Shown here: one piece after another, positions 1 through 7,663 of the stretch
Numbering within the stretch: position 1 is the stretch's first letter
Layout: the number at the start of each line of letters is the position of its first letter
Assembly: GCA_035433705.1 (NCBI GenBank)
Contig: DAORVK010000027.1
Location: 1 to 32,400, forward strand
Reading direction: 5' to 3'
Origin: CADEFQ01 sp035433705
GTDB taxonomy: Bacteria > Pseudomonadota > Gammaproteobacteria > Steroidobacterales > Steroidobacteraceae
Length of the DNA: 32,400 nt
Translations under genes and position numbers: made by a program
Notes under the pieces: model-generated
Told to the model about the DNA's origin: nothing
The model's input: the letters and a program-made list of their open reading frames with translations, nothing else
Databases searched by the model: none

Positions 1-2
1 TC

Positions 3-35
3 CTGAATGGCTACCCGGTCGAGCCGAGGCCTTGA
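3..35 (+). CDS. possible C-terminal tail of an upstream gene
   Basis: Reading frame 3 from the window edge gives LNGYPVEPRP and a TGA at 33-35. The composition is plausible for a protein end, and a perfect hairpin follows 20 nt later. Only ten residues are visible, so the product cannot be identified and this could be chance. Confidence 0.2.
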   Translation: MNGYPVEPRP

Positions 36-55
36 TCGGCGCCGGCCGGGAGCAT

Positions 56-76
56 CGACCGGTTCTTCTCCGGTCG
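56..76 (+). terminator. hairpin upstream of the acyl-CoA synthetase gene
   Basis: A perfect 7-bp inverted repeat, CGACCGG / CCGGTCG, is separated by the loop TTCTTCT. It lies between a possible upstream stop (33-35) and the operon start at 182. There is no T-run after it, so it is not a canonical intrinsic terminator. It could also be a leader structure or an operator. Confidence 0.25.
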
Positions 77-181
77 CCGAATGGATCGATCGCCCACTCG
101 CGCAGCCAGACGAGGCTTGTCGGGCCCTGCGGACTTCTGCATGCTCAACCCATGCCATCGGCAAACCCGTGGAGTCGCAAC

Positions 182-2002
182 ATGCCGGATAGCGCCGTCG
201 TTCCCCGTGAAGTTACCCTGCAGCGCATGATGCGCGGGTTCTCGCTGGTCGCAGATTACCGTCGCGACCAGGAGTACACCGTCGCCGACCGCCTGGAGGA
301 ACGCGCGCGGGACGCCGGCAACCGGCCCTTCATCATCTTCGAGGGCCGTACGGTCACCTTCGGCGAGATGAACGAGCTCGCCAATCGCGTTGGTCACGCG
401 GCGCTCGCCGCCGGTCTCGGGCGCGGCGATGTCGTTGCGCTCATGATGGAGAACCGGCCGGAATTTCCCATGGTCTGGCTCGGACTTGCCAAGGTCGGCA
501 TCATCACAGCGCTGCTCAATACTTCGGCACGCGATCGGGTGCTGAAGCACGCGCTCGGGCAGACGCGGGCGCGGGCCCTGATCTTCGGCTCCGAGTGCGC
601 CGAGCAGGTCGCCACACTTGCGGAGGGCGACCGGCCGCAAGTCATCTTCGAATCCTTCCATCCGGACGTGAACGGCGGCAACCCGAGCGGCCTTGTTCCG
701 GCGCGCGACCTCGCGGCAGCGATGCAGGAGGCCACGTCCGCGAACCCGGCGCCGGGCATGCGGGCGGGTCTGCGTTTCAGCGACACGCTCTATTACATCT
801 TCACCTCCGGGACCACCGGCCTGCCCAAGGCGGCGGTGATGAGTCACCTGCGCTTCGTCAATGCCGGCGAAGTGATCGGCGGGATCTGGCAGCTCGGGCC
901 CGACGATGTGCTGTACAACGTGCTGCCGCTCTTCCACGGCGCCGGCGGCATGGTGGTGGTCTCGGCCGCGCTGCGCTTCGGCGTGCCGATCGTGCTGCGT
1001 CGCAAGCTGAGCGTGAGCGAGTTCTGGAACGACATCCGCCGGCACAAGGTCACGGCGATGTATTACATCGGCGAGATCTGCCGTTACGTCGCGAACCAGC
1101 CGCCGCGTCCCGACGATCGCGACCACACCTTGCGCAAGCTCGCCGGCGCGGGGCTGAGGCCCGACGTCTGGAAACAGTTTCTCGAGCGCTTCGGCGTGGA
1201 GATGATCGTCGAGGGTCTCGGGGCGACCGAGGCGAACTACGGCATTTCCAATGTGGACAACAGGATCGGGGCGGTCGGGCGACTGCCCTATCCCGCGGCC
1301 TCCAATGTCCGGGTGTTGCGTTACGACCTCGAGAGTGGCGACTACGTTCGCAGCGCCTGCGGGTCCCCTGTGCTCGCGAAGGCGGGCGAGGTGGGCGAGC
1401 TCGTCGCCGAAGTGCTCGACGGTCCCGGTGCTGCCGGCATGTTCGAGGGTTACACTTCGGCAGAAGCAACCGAGGCGAAGCTCTTGCGCGATGTGTTCAA
1501 GCCGGGTGATCGCTGGGTGCGCTCGGGCGATCTCGTGCGTTTCGACGAGGAGGACTATTTCTACTTCGTCGATCGCATCGGCGATACCTTCCGCTGGCGA
1601 GGGCACAATGTCTCGACCGAAGAAGTCGCGGAAGTGATCGCGCAGTTTCCCGGACCGGCAAGCGTGAATGTCTATGGCGTGCGCGTCGCAGGCGAGGAAG
1701 GCCGCGCGGGCATGGTCTCGCTCACCTGGCCGGACGCCTCGCGCTTCGACCCGAAAGCCTTCCACGAGTTCGCCGTGGAGCGGCTCGCAACCTACGCGGT
1801 GCCGATGTTCGTGCGGATCTCGCGCGCCGCGGATCTCACCGCCACTTTCAAGTTGCGCAAGATCGATCTGCAACGCGAAGGCTATGATCCGCAGCGCACC
1901 GCGGATCCGCTGTACGTGCGCGATGCGAAGGCGGGCACCTATGTCCCCGTAACCCGGGAGAATCTGCTGGCGCTCGCCATCATGCCCTTCGCTGGAGACT
2001 GA
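182..2002 (+). CDS. FATP/FadD6-type acyl-CoA synthetase
   Basis: A 606-residue AMP-forming acyl-CoA synthetase of the ANL superfamily, which activates a carboxylic acid through an acyl-adenylate to its CoA thioester. The P-loop TSGTTGLPK is at residues 208-216, the adenine-site segment EGLGATEAN near 344-352, and SGDL with Asp450 follows. The segment around 461-482 (YFVDRIGDTFRWRG then NVSTEEV) is the signature of the fatty-acid-transport-protein/very-long-chain branch, which includes bile-acid and sterol side-chain CoA ligases. The ATG at 182 is preferred over in-frame starts further upstream because GGAG at 171-174 lies 7 nt before it and the earlier codons do not resemble this family. It heads a six-gene operon, with the next gene starting 7 nt after its stop. 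The context suggests a steroid side-chain acid as substrate, but a fatty acid is possible. Confidence 0.9.
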   Translation: MPDSAVVPREVTLQRMMRGFSLVADYRRDQEYTVADRLEERARDAGNRPFIIFEGRTVTFGEMNELANRVGHAALAAGLGRGDVVALMMENRPEFPMVWLGLAKVGIITALLNTSARDRVLKHALGQTRARALIFGSECAEQVATLAEGDRPQVIFESFHPDVNGGNPSGLVPARDLAAAMQEATSANPAPGMRAGLRFSDTLYYIFTSGTTGLPKAAVMSHLRFVNAGEVIGGIWQLGPDDVLYNVLPLFHGAGGMVVVSAALRFGVPIVLRRKLSVSEFWNDIRRHKVTAMYYIGEICRYVANQPPRPDDRDHTLRKLAGAGLRPDVWKQFLERFGVEMIVEGLGATEANYGISNVDNRIGAVGRLPYPAASNVRVLRYDLESGDYVRSACGSPVLAKAGEVGELVAEVLDGPGAAGMFEGYTSAEATEAKLLRDVFKPGDRWVRSGDLVRFDEEDYFYFVDRIGDTFRWRGHNVSTEEVAEVIAQFPGPASVNVYGVRVAGEEGRAGMVSLTWPDASRFDPKAFHEFAVERLATYAVPMFVRISRAADLTATFKLRKIDLQREGYDPQRTADPLYVRDAKAGTYVPVTRENLLALAIMPFAGD

Positions 2003-2009
2003 ACGGCCG

Positions 2010-3185
2010 ATGCAAGTCGAATACACCGCCGCACAGGCCGCGTTGCGCAGCGAGTTCCGCGCCTATCTCGCCGGCCTCATGTCGCCAGAGGAGCGCGAGC
2101 AGTTGAGTCACAACCGCGAAGGCGGCGAGCTGTACCGCACCGTCATCCGCCGCATGGGCGAGGCGGGCTGGCTCACCCCGGGCTGGCCGGTGGAATATGG
2201 GGGCCGCGCGCTCGATCCGCTCGCGCAAAAGATCCTGCTCGAGGAGCTCTGGCTCGCCGAGACACCCTTTCCGTTCGTCACGGTGAACACGATCGGGCCG
2301 GCACTCATCCGCCGGGGCACCACGGAGCAGAAGCGCGAGTTCCTGCCGCGCATCGCCCGGGGCGAGATCACGTTCGCCGTCGGCTACACCGAGCCGACGG
2401 CTGGCAGCGATCTGGCCTCGCTCAAGACCCGCGCCGAGCGCGATGGCGACCATTTCATCATCAACGGACAGAAGATCTTCACCAGCGGCGCGCAAAGCGC
2501 CGACTACGTGTGGCTAGCGGCGCGCACCGACCCGAACGCGCCCCCGCACAAGGGGATCACCCTTTTCGTGATGGACACGCGTCTGCCGGGCTTCTCGGTG
2601 ACGCCGATTCACACGGTCGGGGGTGTGCGGACCAACGTCACCTTCTACGAGAACGTGCGAGTGCCGGCCGCCATGATCTTCGGCGAGTTGAACGGCGGTT
2701 GGCGGTTGATCACCGAGCAACTCAATCACGAGCGCGTGGGGCTCGCGGCACTCGCCTACGGCGCCATGGGCTGCTTCGATCAGACCGTGGAATGGGCGCG
2801 CACGACGCCAGCGGCGGAAGGCGGACGTGTGATCGACCGCCCTTGGGCGCAGCTCGCGCTCGCCGAAGCCTATGTCGTGCTGCAGGCGAACGCGGTGCTC
2901 GGCAATCGCGTGGCGTGGGAGATTTCCCGGGAGTCGGTGCGTCCCGAGCTGGCGAGCGCCTGCAAGGTTTTCGGCACCGAGAGCTACATCAAGGTGCTGC
3001 AGTTGCTGCTCGATGTCGTCGGCTGCGCAGGTCTCGTGAAGCAGGGCTCGCCTGGCGCGCGGTTGCAGGGACGCCTCGAGAGGGAATGGCGGATGTGCCA
3101 GATCAATACATTTGGTGGTGGAGCCGTCGAAGTGCTGCGCGACATGGTGGCGACCATGGGTCTTGGGCAGCCGCGCGGACGCTGA
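2010..3185 (+). CDS. acyl-CoA dehydrogenase, FadE29/ChsE2-like subunit
   Basis: A 391-residue flavin acyl-CoA dehydrogenase that would introduce the alpha,beta double bond into an acyl-CoA. The FAD/substrate-binding stretch YTEPTAGSD begins at residue 126, followed by DGDHFIINGQKIFTSGA, then NGGWRLITEQLNHERV and a C-terminal INTFGGGAVEVLRDM. From memory these stretches match FadE29 (ChsE2) of the Mycobacterium igr operon closely, including the VIRRMG...GWP..YGG region near the N-terminus. ChsE2 works as an alpha2beta2 heterotetramer with ChsE1 on a steroid with a three-carbon side chain, and a ChsE1-like partner is encoded two genes downstream (4142-5278). The gene starts 7 nt after the synthetase. 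The family call is firm; the steroid substrate is inferred from the whole operon. Confidence 0.9.
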   Translation: MQVEYTAAQAALRSEFRAYLAGLMSPEEREQLSHNREGGELYRTVIRRMGEAGWLTPGWPVEYGGRALDPLAQKILLEELWLAETPFPFVTVNTIGPALIRRGTTEQKREFLPRIARGEITFAVGYTEPTAGSDLASLKTRAERDGDHFIINGQKIFTSGAQSADYVWLAARTDPNAPPHKGITLFVMDTRLPGFSVTPIHTVGGVRTNVTFYENVRVPAAMIFGELNGGWRLITEQLNHERVGLAALAYGAMGCFDQTVEWARTTPAAEGGRVIDRPWAQLALAEAYVVLQANAVLGNRVAWEISRESVRPELASACKVFGTESYIKVLQLLLDVVGCAGLVKQGSPGARLQGRLEREWRMCQINTFGGGAVEVLRDMVATMGLGQPRGR

Positions 3186-3195
3186 AGGGGTGACC

Positions 3196-4131
3196 ATGTC
3201 AGGTGCTGCAACGATCAACTGGCTCGAAAAAGTGCGGGCGATGGTGGGCCGCGAGGCGCTGGCACCGCAGACTGCTGCCGATCCGGTCAACTTGCCGATG
3301 ATCCGCCGCTGGTGCGAGGCGATGGGCGAGCGCAGCCCGGATTTTCTGGACGGTACCGCGGCCCCGCCGGCCATGCTGTTCGTGTGGACCATGGGTCACT
3401 TCCGTCTCGATCCCGGCCGCGAAGGGGGCACGCTCCTCGGGCTCGATCTGCTCGATGCGGCGGGATTCACTTCGGTGGTCGCGACCAACATCGAGGAGGA
3501 GTATCTGCGCGATCTGCGCTGCGGTGACGTCTTGACCCAGCGAATCACGCTCGACGCCATTTCGGACGAGAAGAAGACCGGGCTGGGCGTCGGGCATTTC
3601 GTCACCTACCGTTACGAGTTCAGCGACCAGAAGGGTGAGGTGGTCGGGCGCACGCTCTTTCGCGTGCTGAAGTTCCGCCCGCCTGCGAGGCCCCACGAGT
3701 CCACGGCGCGTGCCGACGGGGTGCCGCCACCGCCGCACCCGCGGCCGGCCATCACGCGTGATGGCGCTTTCTTCTGGGAAGGCCTGAAAGAACACAAGCT
3801 CCTCGTGCGCAAATGCAGCAGCTGCGCTCGCCTGCACCATCCGCCAGGTCCGATGTGCCCGAACTGCAACTCACTCGAGTGGACCACGCTGCAGTGCTCC
3901 GGGCACGGCAAGGTCCACAGTTTCGTGGTGGTGCACCAGCCGCAAATCCCGGGTTTCCGGTACCCGCTGCCCGTGGCCCTCGTCGACCTCGAGGAAGGCG
4001 TGCGCATCGTGGCGAACCTGCAGGATGTCGCGCCCGAAAGTGTGCGCATCGACATGCCGGTCGAAGTGCAGTTCGTCGAGGTCGAGAAGGATTTCGTGAT
4101 TCCGGCCTTCCGCGAGCGACAGGCAGGTTGA
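3196..4131 (+). CDS. MaoC-like hydratase fused to DUF35 (ChsH2-like)
   Basis: A 311-residue two-domain protein. Residues about 1-165 form a MaoC-like hot-dog half. The C-terminal half is a DUF35 rubredoxin-like zinc ribbon plus OB-fold, with Cys207, Cys210, Cys221 and Cys224 in a CX2C-X10-CX2C arrangement. This is the ChsH2 architecture and, from memory, its length. In actinobacteria the MaoC half pairs with ChsH1 to hydrate the enoyl-CoA, while the DUF35 half binds the Ltp2 aldolase and is needed for cleavage. Candidates for both partners lie downstream (5296-5715 and 5738-6910). The ATG at 3196 is 10 nt after the preceding stop, next to AGGGG; an in-frame ATG further upstream would overlap the dehydrogenase by 74 nt and is unlikely. 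Confidence 0.9.
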   Translation: MSGAATINWLEKVRAMVGREALAPQTAADPVNLPMIRRWCEAMGERSPDFLDGTAAPPAMLFVWTMGHFRLDPGREGGTLLGLDLLDAAGFTSVVATNIEEEYLRDLRCGDVLTQRITLDAISDEKKTGLGVGHFVTYRYEFSDQKGEVVGRTLFRVLKFRPPARPHESTARADGVPPPPHPRPAITRDGAFFWEGLKEHKLLVRKCSSCARLHHPPGPMCPNCNSLEWTTLQCSGHGKVHSFVVVHQPQIPGFRYPLPVALVDLEEGVRIVANLQDVAPESVRIDMPVEVQFVEVEKDFVIPAFRERQAG

Positions 4132-4141
4132 GGAGGGGATC

Positions 4142-5278
4142 ATGGAGTTCAGTTACAGCGGGGAACAGCAGGAACTGCGCCAGCTCGCCGCGCAGATTTT
4201 CAGCGATCGGGTCACGGATGAGTTCCGCCGGGACTTCTCCCGCTCGGGCGAACCCCATGACCGGCAGCTGTGGGCGACGCTCGCGGAGGCGGGCCTTCTC
4301 GGCATTGCGATTGCAGAAGAGCAGGGTGGCTCGGGCCTCGGGCTCACCGAACTTTGCCTGCTGCTCGAAGAGCAGGGCCGCAGCCTCGCGCCGGTGCCGC
4401 TGCTCGCCACTCTCGTCCTGGGCGCCCTGCCCGTGCAGAAATTCGGCAGCGCAGCGCAGCGCGCGGCGTTGCTGCCGCGCGTGGTCTCGGGCGAACTGCT
4501 GCTGACGGCGGCGCTCGAGGAAACCGGCGGCGGCGATCCGCTGCGGCCTGCAGTCAAGGCCACGGCTCAGGGTGAGGGCTGGCGCCTCAAGGGCGTCAAG
4601 GCATGTGTGCCCCATGGCGCCCAGTCGCAAGCCATCCTGGTCTCTGCCCGCACGGGCAAGCAGGGCATCGGCGTCTTCATTGTGGACTCGAAGGCCAAAG
4701 GCGTGCGCATCGAGGCGCAGGCCACAACCAGCGGCGAGCCTCAGGCGCAGGTGACCCTCACCAACGTGCAGGTATCGGCTGCGGACGTGCTGGGCGAGCC
4801 TGCGGCGGGCGCCGACATCGTGCGCTGGATGGTCGAGCGTGGTCAGGCGGCGCTTGCAGCCTTGCAGCTCGGGCTCACGACTGAGGCCCTGCGCCGCACT
4901 GCGGCCTATACGGCGGAACGCATGCAGTTCGGCCGGCCGACAGGCAGCTTTCAGGCCGTGCAGCACCGACTCGCCGATGGCTACATCGATGTCGAGGCTC
5001 TGCGCTCGGCATACCTGCGCGCCGTGTGGGCGCTCGAGAACGACCTACCTGCGACGGCCGAGGTCGCTGCGGCCAAGTGGTGGGCCGCCGTCGGCGGCCA
5101 CCGCGTTACACATACGGCGCAGCACCTGCACGGTGGACTGGGAGCCGACCTCGATTACCCGATTCATGCCTATTTCCTGCAGGCGAGGCAAATCGGGCTC
5201 ACGCTCGGCGGTGCCACTCCCATGCTTGCGAAGATCGGTGAGCAGCTTGCGGCCGGCGCCGTGCGACCCCTGACCTGA
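4142..5278 (+). CDS. acyl-CoA dehydrogenase, FadE28/ChsE1-like subunit
   Basis: A 378-residue acyl-CoA dehydrogenase-fold protein, more divergent than the one at 2010-3185. It starts MEFSYSGEQQELRQLAAQIF, has EEQGGSGLGLTELCLLLEEQG in the N-terminal helical domain, RMQFGRPTGSFQAVQH in the C-terminal domain, and ends with HLHGGLGADLDYPIHAYF. The last stretch resembles HLHGGMG...YP.HRYY of FadE28 (ChsE1). It lacks the canonical YTEPxAGSD FAD-binding segment, as expected of the poorly conserved partner in heteromeric steroid dehydrogenases that build one FAD site per heterodimer. A strong ribosome site, GAGGAGGGG, precedes the ATG. Assignment as the ChsE1-like partner is a sequence-based judgement without alignment. 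Confidence 0.87.
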   Translation: MEFSYSGEQQELRQLAAQIFSDRVTDEFRRDFSRSGEPHDRQLWATLAEAGLLGIAIAEEQGGSGLGLTELCLLLEEQGRSLAPVPLLATLVLGALPVQKFGSAAQRAALLPRVVSGELLLTAALEETGGGDPLRPAVKATAQGEGWRLKGVKACVPHGAQSQAILVSARTGKQGIGVFIVDSKAKGVRIEAQATTSGEPQAQVTLTNVQVSAADVLGEPAAGADIVRWMVERGQAALAALQLGLTTEALRRTAAYTAERMQFGRPTGSFQAVQHRLADGYIDVEALRSAYLRAVWALENDLPATAEVAAAKWWAAVGGHRVTHTAQHLHGGLGADLDYPIHAYFLQARQIGLTLGGATPMLAKIGEQLAAGAVRPLT

Positions 5279-5295
5279 CAGCATTCGGGAAGCCC

Positions 5296-5715
5296 ATGTC
5301 TACCCAGAGCAAATTCGACAGCGTACGGATCGGCGAGCAACTGCCCGGGCTGAATGTCCCCATCACCGCCTCGCTCATCGTCGCCGGCGCAATCGCCACC
5401 AGTGACTACTCGCTCGTGCATCACGACAAGGCGCATGCACAGGCGGCGGGCACACCGGATATTTTCATGAACATCCTCACGAGCAACGGTCTCGTGCAAC
5501 GTTTCGTGCACGACTGGGCGGGCCCGGGCGCGCGCATCAGGAGCCTGAAGATGCGTCTCGGTGCGCCGAATTTCCCCGGTGATGCGCTGCGGCTGTCCGG
5601 CACGGTCACGACGCGGGAAGTGATCGGCAAGGAGAAGATCGTGGAAGTCGCGGTGAGCGGCAGGAACCGCCTCGGCGAGCACGTTACGGCGACCGTGCGC
5701 CTGGCACTGCCCTGA
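5296..5715 (+). CDS. MaoC-like enoyl-CoA hydratase (ChsH1-like)
   Basis: A 139-residue single-domain hot-dog protein of the MaoC hydratase family. The hydratase dyad is visible as Asp37 and His42 in SDYSLVHHD (the D-X4-H pattern), so this is probably the catalytic subunit of a heteromeric hydratase, with the MaoC half of the 3196-4131 product as the partner. In the igr pathway this hydration gives the tertiary 17-hydroxy acyl-CoA that Ltp2 then cleaves. It starts 17 nt after the ChsE1-like gene with GGGAAG upstream, and its length is close to the small actinobacterial ChsH1. A generic MaoC role in another acyl-CoA pathway cannot be excluded from this gene alone. Confidence 0.88.
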   Translation: MSTQSKFDSVRIGEQLPGLNVPITASLIVAGAIATSDYSLVHHDKAHAQAAGTPDIFMNILTSNGLVQRFVHDWAGPGARIRSLKMRLGAPNFPGDALRLSGTVTTREVIGKEKIVEVAVSGRNRLGEHVTATVRLALP

Positions 5716-5737
5716 TCGAACCGGAAAGCAGGTACGC

Positions 5738-6910
5738 ATGACTCATCCATTGAAAGATCAGGCCGCCATCGTCGGTATCGGCGCCACGGAGTTCTCGAAG
5801 GACTCCGGCAGAAGCGAGCTGCAGCTTGCCGTGGAAGCGATCAAGGCGGCCCTCGACGATGCGGGCCTTGCGACGGGCGATGTGGACGGACTGTCCACAT
5901 TCACCATGGACAACAACCCCGAGATCGAGGTCTTCCGCAACCTTGGAGGCAAGGAGCTCAGGTTCTTCAGTCGCATCGACTACGGTGGAGGCGGCGCCTG
6001 TGCCCCGGTGCACCAGGCGGCGATGGCCGTGCACAGCGGGGTGGCAGACGTAGTTGTCTGCTATCGGGCCATGAACGAGCGTTCACAGTATCGCTTCGGC
6101 GCGTCCTACGTGCCGCCGCCGCTGCCTTCGGCGGCGCTGGCGACCTTCGGCTGGACAGTGCCCTTTGGGCTCGCTACCCCGGCATCCTGGGTGGCCATGG
6201 CCGCGAGGCGTTACATGCATGACTTTGGTGCCACCACCGAAGACTTCGGTCGCGTCGCGGTCGCCGGTCGGCGCATGGCTGCCAACAATCCAAAGGCCTG
6301 GTTCCACCAGAAGCCGATCACGCTCGCGGATCACCAGGCCTCGCGCTGGATCGTGGAGCCCTTGCGACTCCTCGATTGCTGTCAGGAGAGCGACGGGGCT
6401 GTGGCGATTGTCGTGACCCGGGCGGACCGCGCGCGGCATCTGCAGCAGAAGCCGGTGCTGATCCGCGGTGCCGCCCAGGGTGCCTGCGACGATCAGATGA
6501 ACATGACGAGCTTCTACCGCAAGGACATCTCCGCGCTTTCCGAGATGCGCCTCGTGGCGAAGCAGCTCTATGCCATGTCGGGTCTCGGGCCGAATGACAT
6601 CCAGACGGCCGTGCTCTACGACCACTTCTCGCCCTTCGTGCTGCCACAGCTCGAGGCCTTCGATTTCTGCAAGCGCGGCGAGGCGAAGGATTTCATCAAG
6701 GACGGTAACCTCGACAGGGGTGGCCGTCTGCCCGTGAATACCCACGGCGGGCAACTCGGCGAGGCCTACATTCACGGCGTCAACGGCATCGCCGAGGGCG
6801 TGCGCCAGGTGCGCGGCAGTTCGGTGAACCAGGTGAAGGGCGTCGAGCACGTGCTCGTGACGGCCGGCACGGGCGTGCCGACCAGCGGGCTGATCCTGGC
6901 CGCGGCTTGA
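5738..6910 (+). CDS. Ltp2-like steroid side-chain aldolase (thiolase superfamily)
   Basis: A 390-residue protein of the SCP-x/lipid-transfer thiolase-like family. The N-terminus AAIVGIGATEFSKDSGRSEL, then VDGLSTFTMDNNPEIEV and YRAMNERSQYRFG, resemble Mycobacterium Ltp2 closely. Ltp2 is a retro-aldolase that cleaves a 17-hydroxy-22-carboxyl-CoA steroid to the 17-ketone and propionyl-CoA, and it works in complex with the ChsH2 DUF35 domain. Two tyrosines that I recall as functionally important in actinobacterial Ltp2, Tyr294 and Tyr344, fall here at exactly those positions, in VLYDHFSPF and LGEAYIHGVNG. The numbering was counted from this start, and the role is from memory. It is the last clear member of the operon, 22 nt after the hydratase gene. 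Confidence 0.9.
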   Translation: MTHPLKDQAAIVGIGATEFSKDSGRSELQLAVEAIKAALDDAGLATGDVDGLSTFTMDNNPEIEVFRNLGGKELRFFSRIDYGGGGACAPVHQAAMAVHSGVADVVVCYRAMNERSQYRFGASYVPPPLPSAALATFGWTVPFGLATPASWVAMAARRYMHDFGATTEDFGRVAVAGRRMAANNPKAWFHQKPITLADHQASRWIVEPLRLLDCCQESDGAVAIVVTRADRARHLQQKPVLIRGAAQGACDDQMNMTSFYRKDISALSEMRLVAKQLYAMSGLGPNDIQTAVLYDHFSPFVLPQLEAFDFCKRGEAKDFIKDGNLDRGGRLPVNTHGGQLGEAYIHGVNGIAEGVRQVRGSSVNQVKGVEHVLVTAGTGVPTSGLILAAA

Positions 6911-6922
6911 GTCCTGCCACAA

Positions 6923-7663
6923 ATGAAAGCCATGTTCCGTTGGGTTGTCGCGCTCGGCATCACGGGACTGCTGTGTGGATACGTCGGGCCGATCGTGTTC
7001 GACCCCGATGCCAATCAAGGTCCGCTGCTCGGCATTTTCATCACGGGCCCTGCAGGTGCATTGGCGGGACTTGTGCTCGGGGTTCTGGCGCGGGTTCTGC
7101 CATGGTCGCCGGCGGTCGAGCGCAAGGCGTTGCTCGCGAGTTGTGCGGTGCTCGCGCTCGGTACGCTCTGGTACAGCCTTCCGGGGCCAAGGACCCGCGG
7201 AATGCTGCTCGAGGCCAGCGTGACAGGCTGCATCCTGCCTGATGCGCTCGAGGAGACGGCGCTCGCGGACTGGGACTCGCGCATCGCGAAGGTCACGTGG
7301 ACCGCGCCTCGCGTAGGCTGGAAGGACGACGCGAAGCGACTGTTTGCGCACCCCGACGGGGTCGTGCTCGATCTCGCCGTGACGGCACGCAGCGCTGCGC
7401 GGGAACAGCGCAAGCCCTGGAACAGCGGGCGCATCTCGATCGAACCCGAAGCGGGCGCCGGCGACGTGAGCCGTGTGTTCGTGCGCTACGCCGGCGCGTC
7501 ATGCCGTGACTATTCACCCGGCCCGACGAACCTGTATTACGAGACGACGATCGATCCGCAGCCTGGCCCCTGGCCGCCTGACGACCTGCCGGGGCTGTTG
7601 GGCCTCGTTGAGGCCGCGCCGCCTCCCACCCGCTACTTGGCGGGCGCCTCCTCGAGCGGATAG
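6923..7663 (+). CDS. small membrane protein, function unknown
   Basis: A 246-residue protein that I do not recognise. The first 85 residues contain three hydrophobic segments (about 5-25, 33-57 and 68-86), so it is probably an inner-membrane protein. Residues 90-246 form a soluble tail containing TGCIL and SCRDYSPGP. It begins 12 nt after the aldolase stop and could be read through from the steroid operon, though the ribosome site is weak and a second ATG sits at 6932. Its last 31 nt overlap the 3' end of the convergent SYLF gene, so the two C-termini share DNA. No function can be assigned. Confidence 0.7.
   Translation: MKAMFRWVVALGITGLLCGYVGPIVFDPDANQGPLLGIFITGPAGALAGLVLGVLARVLPWSPAVERKALLASCAVLALGTLWYSLPGPRTRGMLLEASVTGCILPDALEETALADWDSRIAKVTWTAPRVGWKDDAKRLFAHPDGVVLDLAVTARSAAREQRKPWNSGRISIEPEAGAGDVSRVFVRYAGASCRDYSPGPTNLYYETTIDPQPGPWPPDDLPGLLGLVEAAPPPTRYLAGASSSG

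Noticed and set aside
32..181. N-terminal extension of the acyl-CoA synthetase from an upstream in-frame ATG
   Set aside because: The added 50 residues are low in conservation features and the ATG at 182 has GGAG at ideal spacing.
11..2026. 671-codon open frame on the - strand opposite the acyl-CoA synthetase
   Set aside because: The plus strand carries complete ANL motifs; the antisense product has no domain features.
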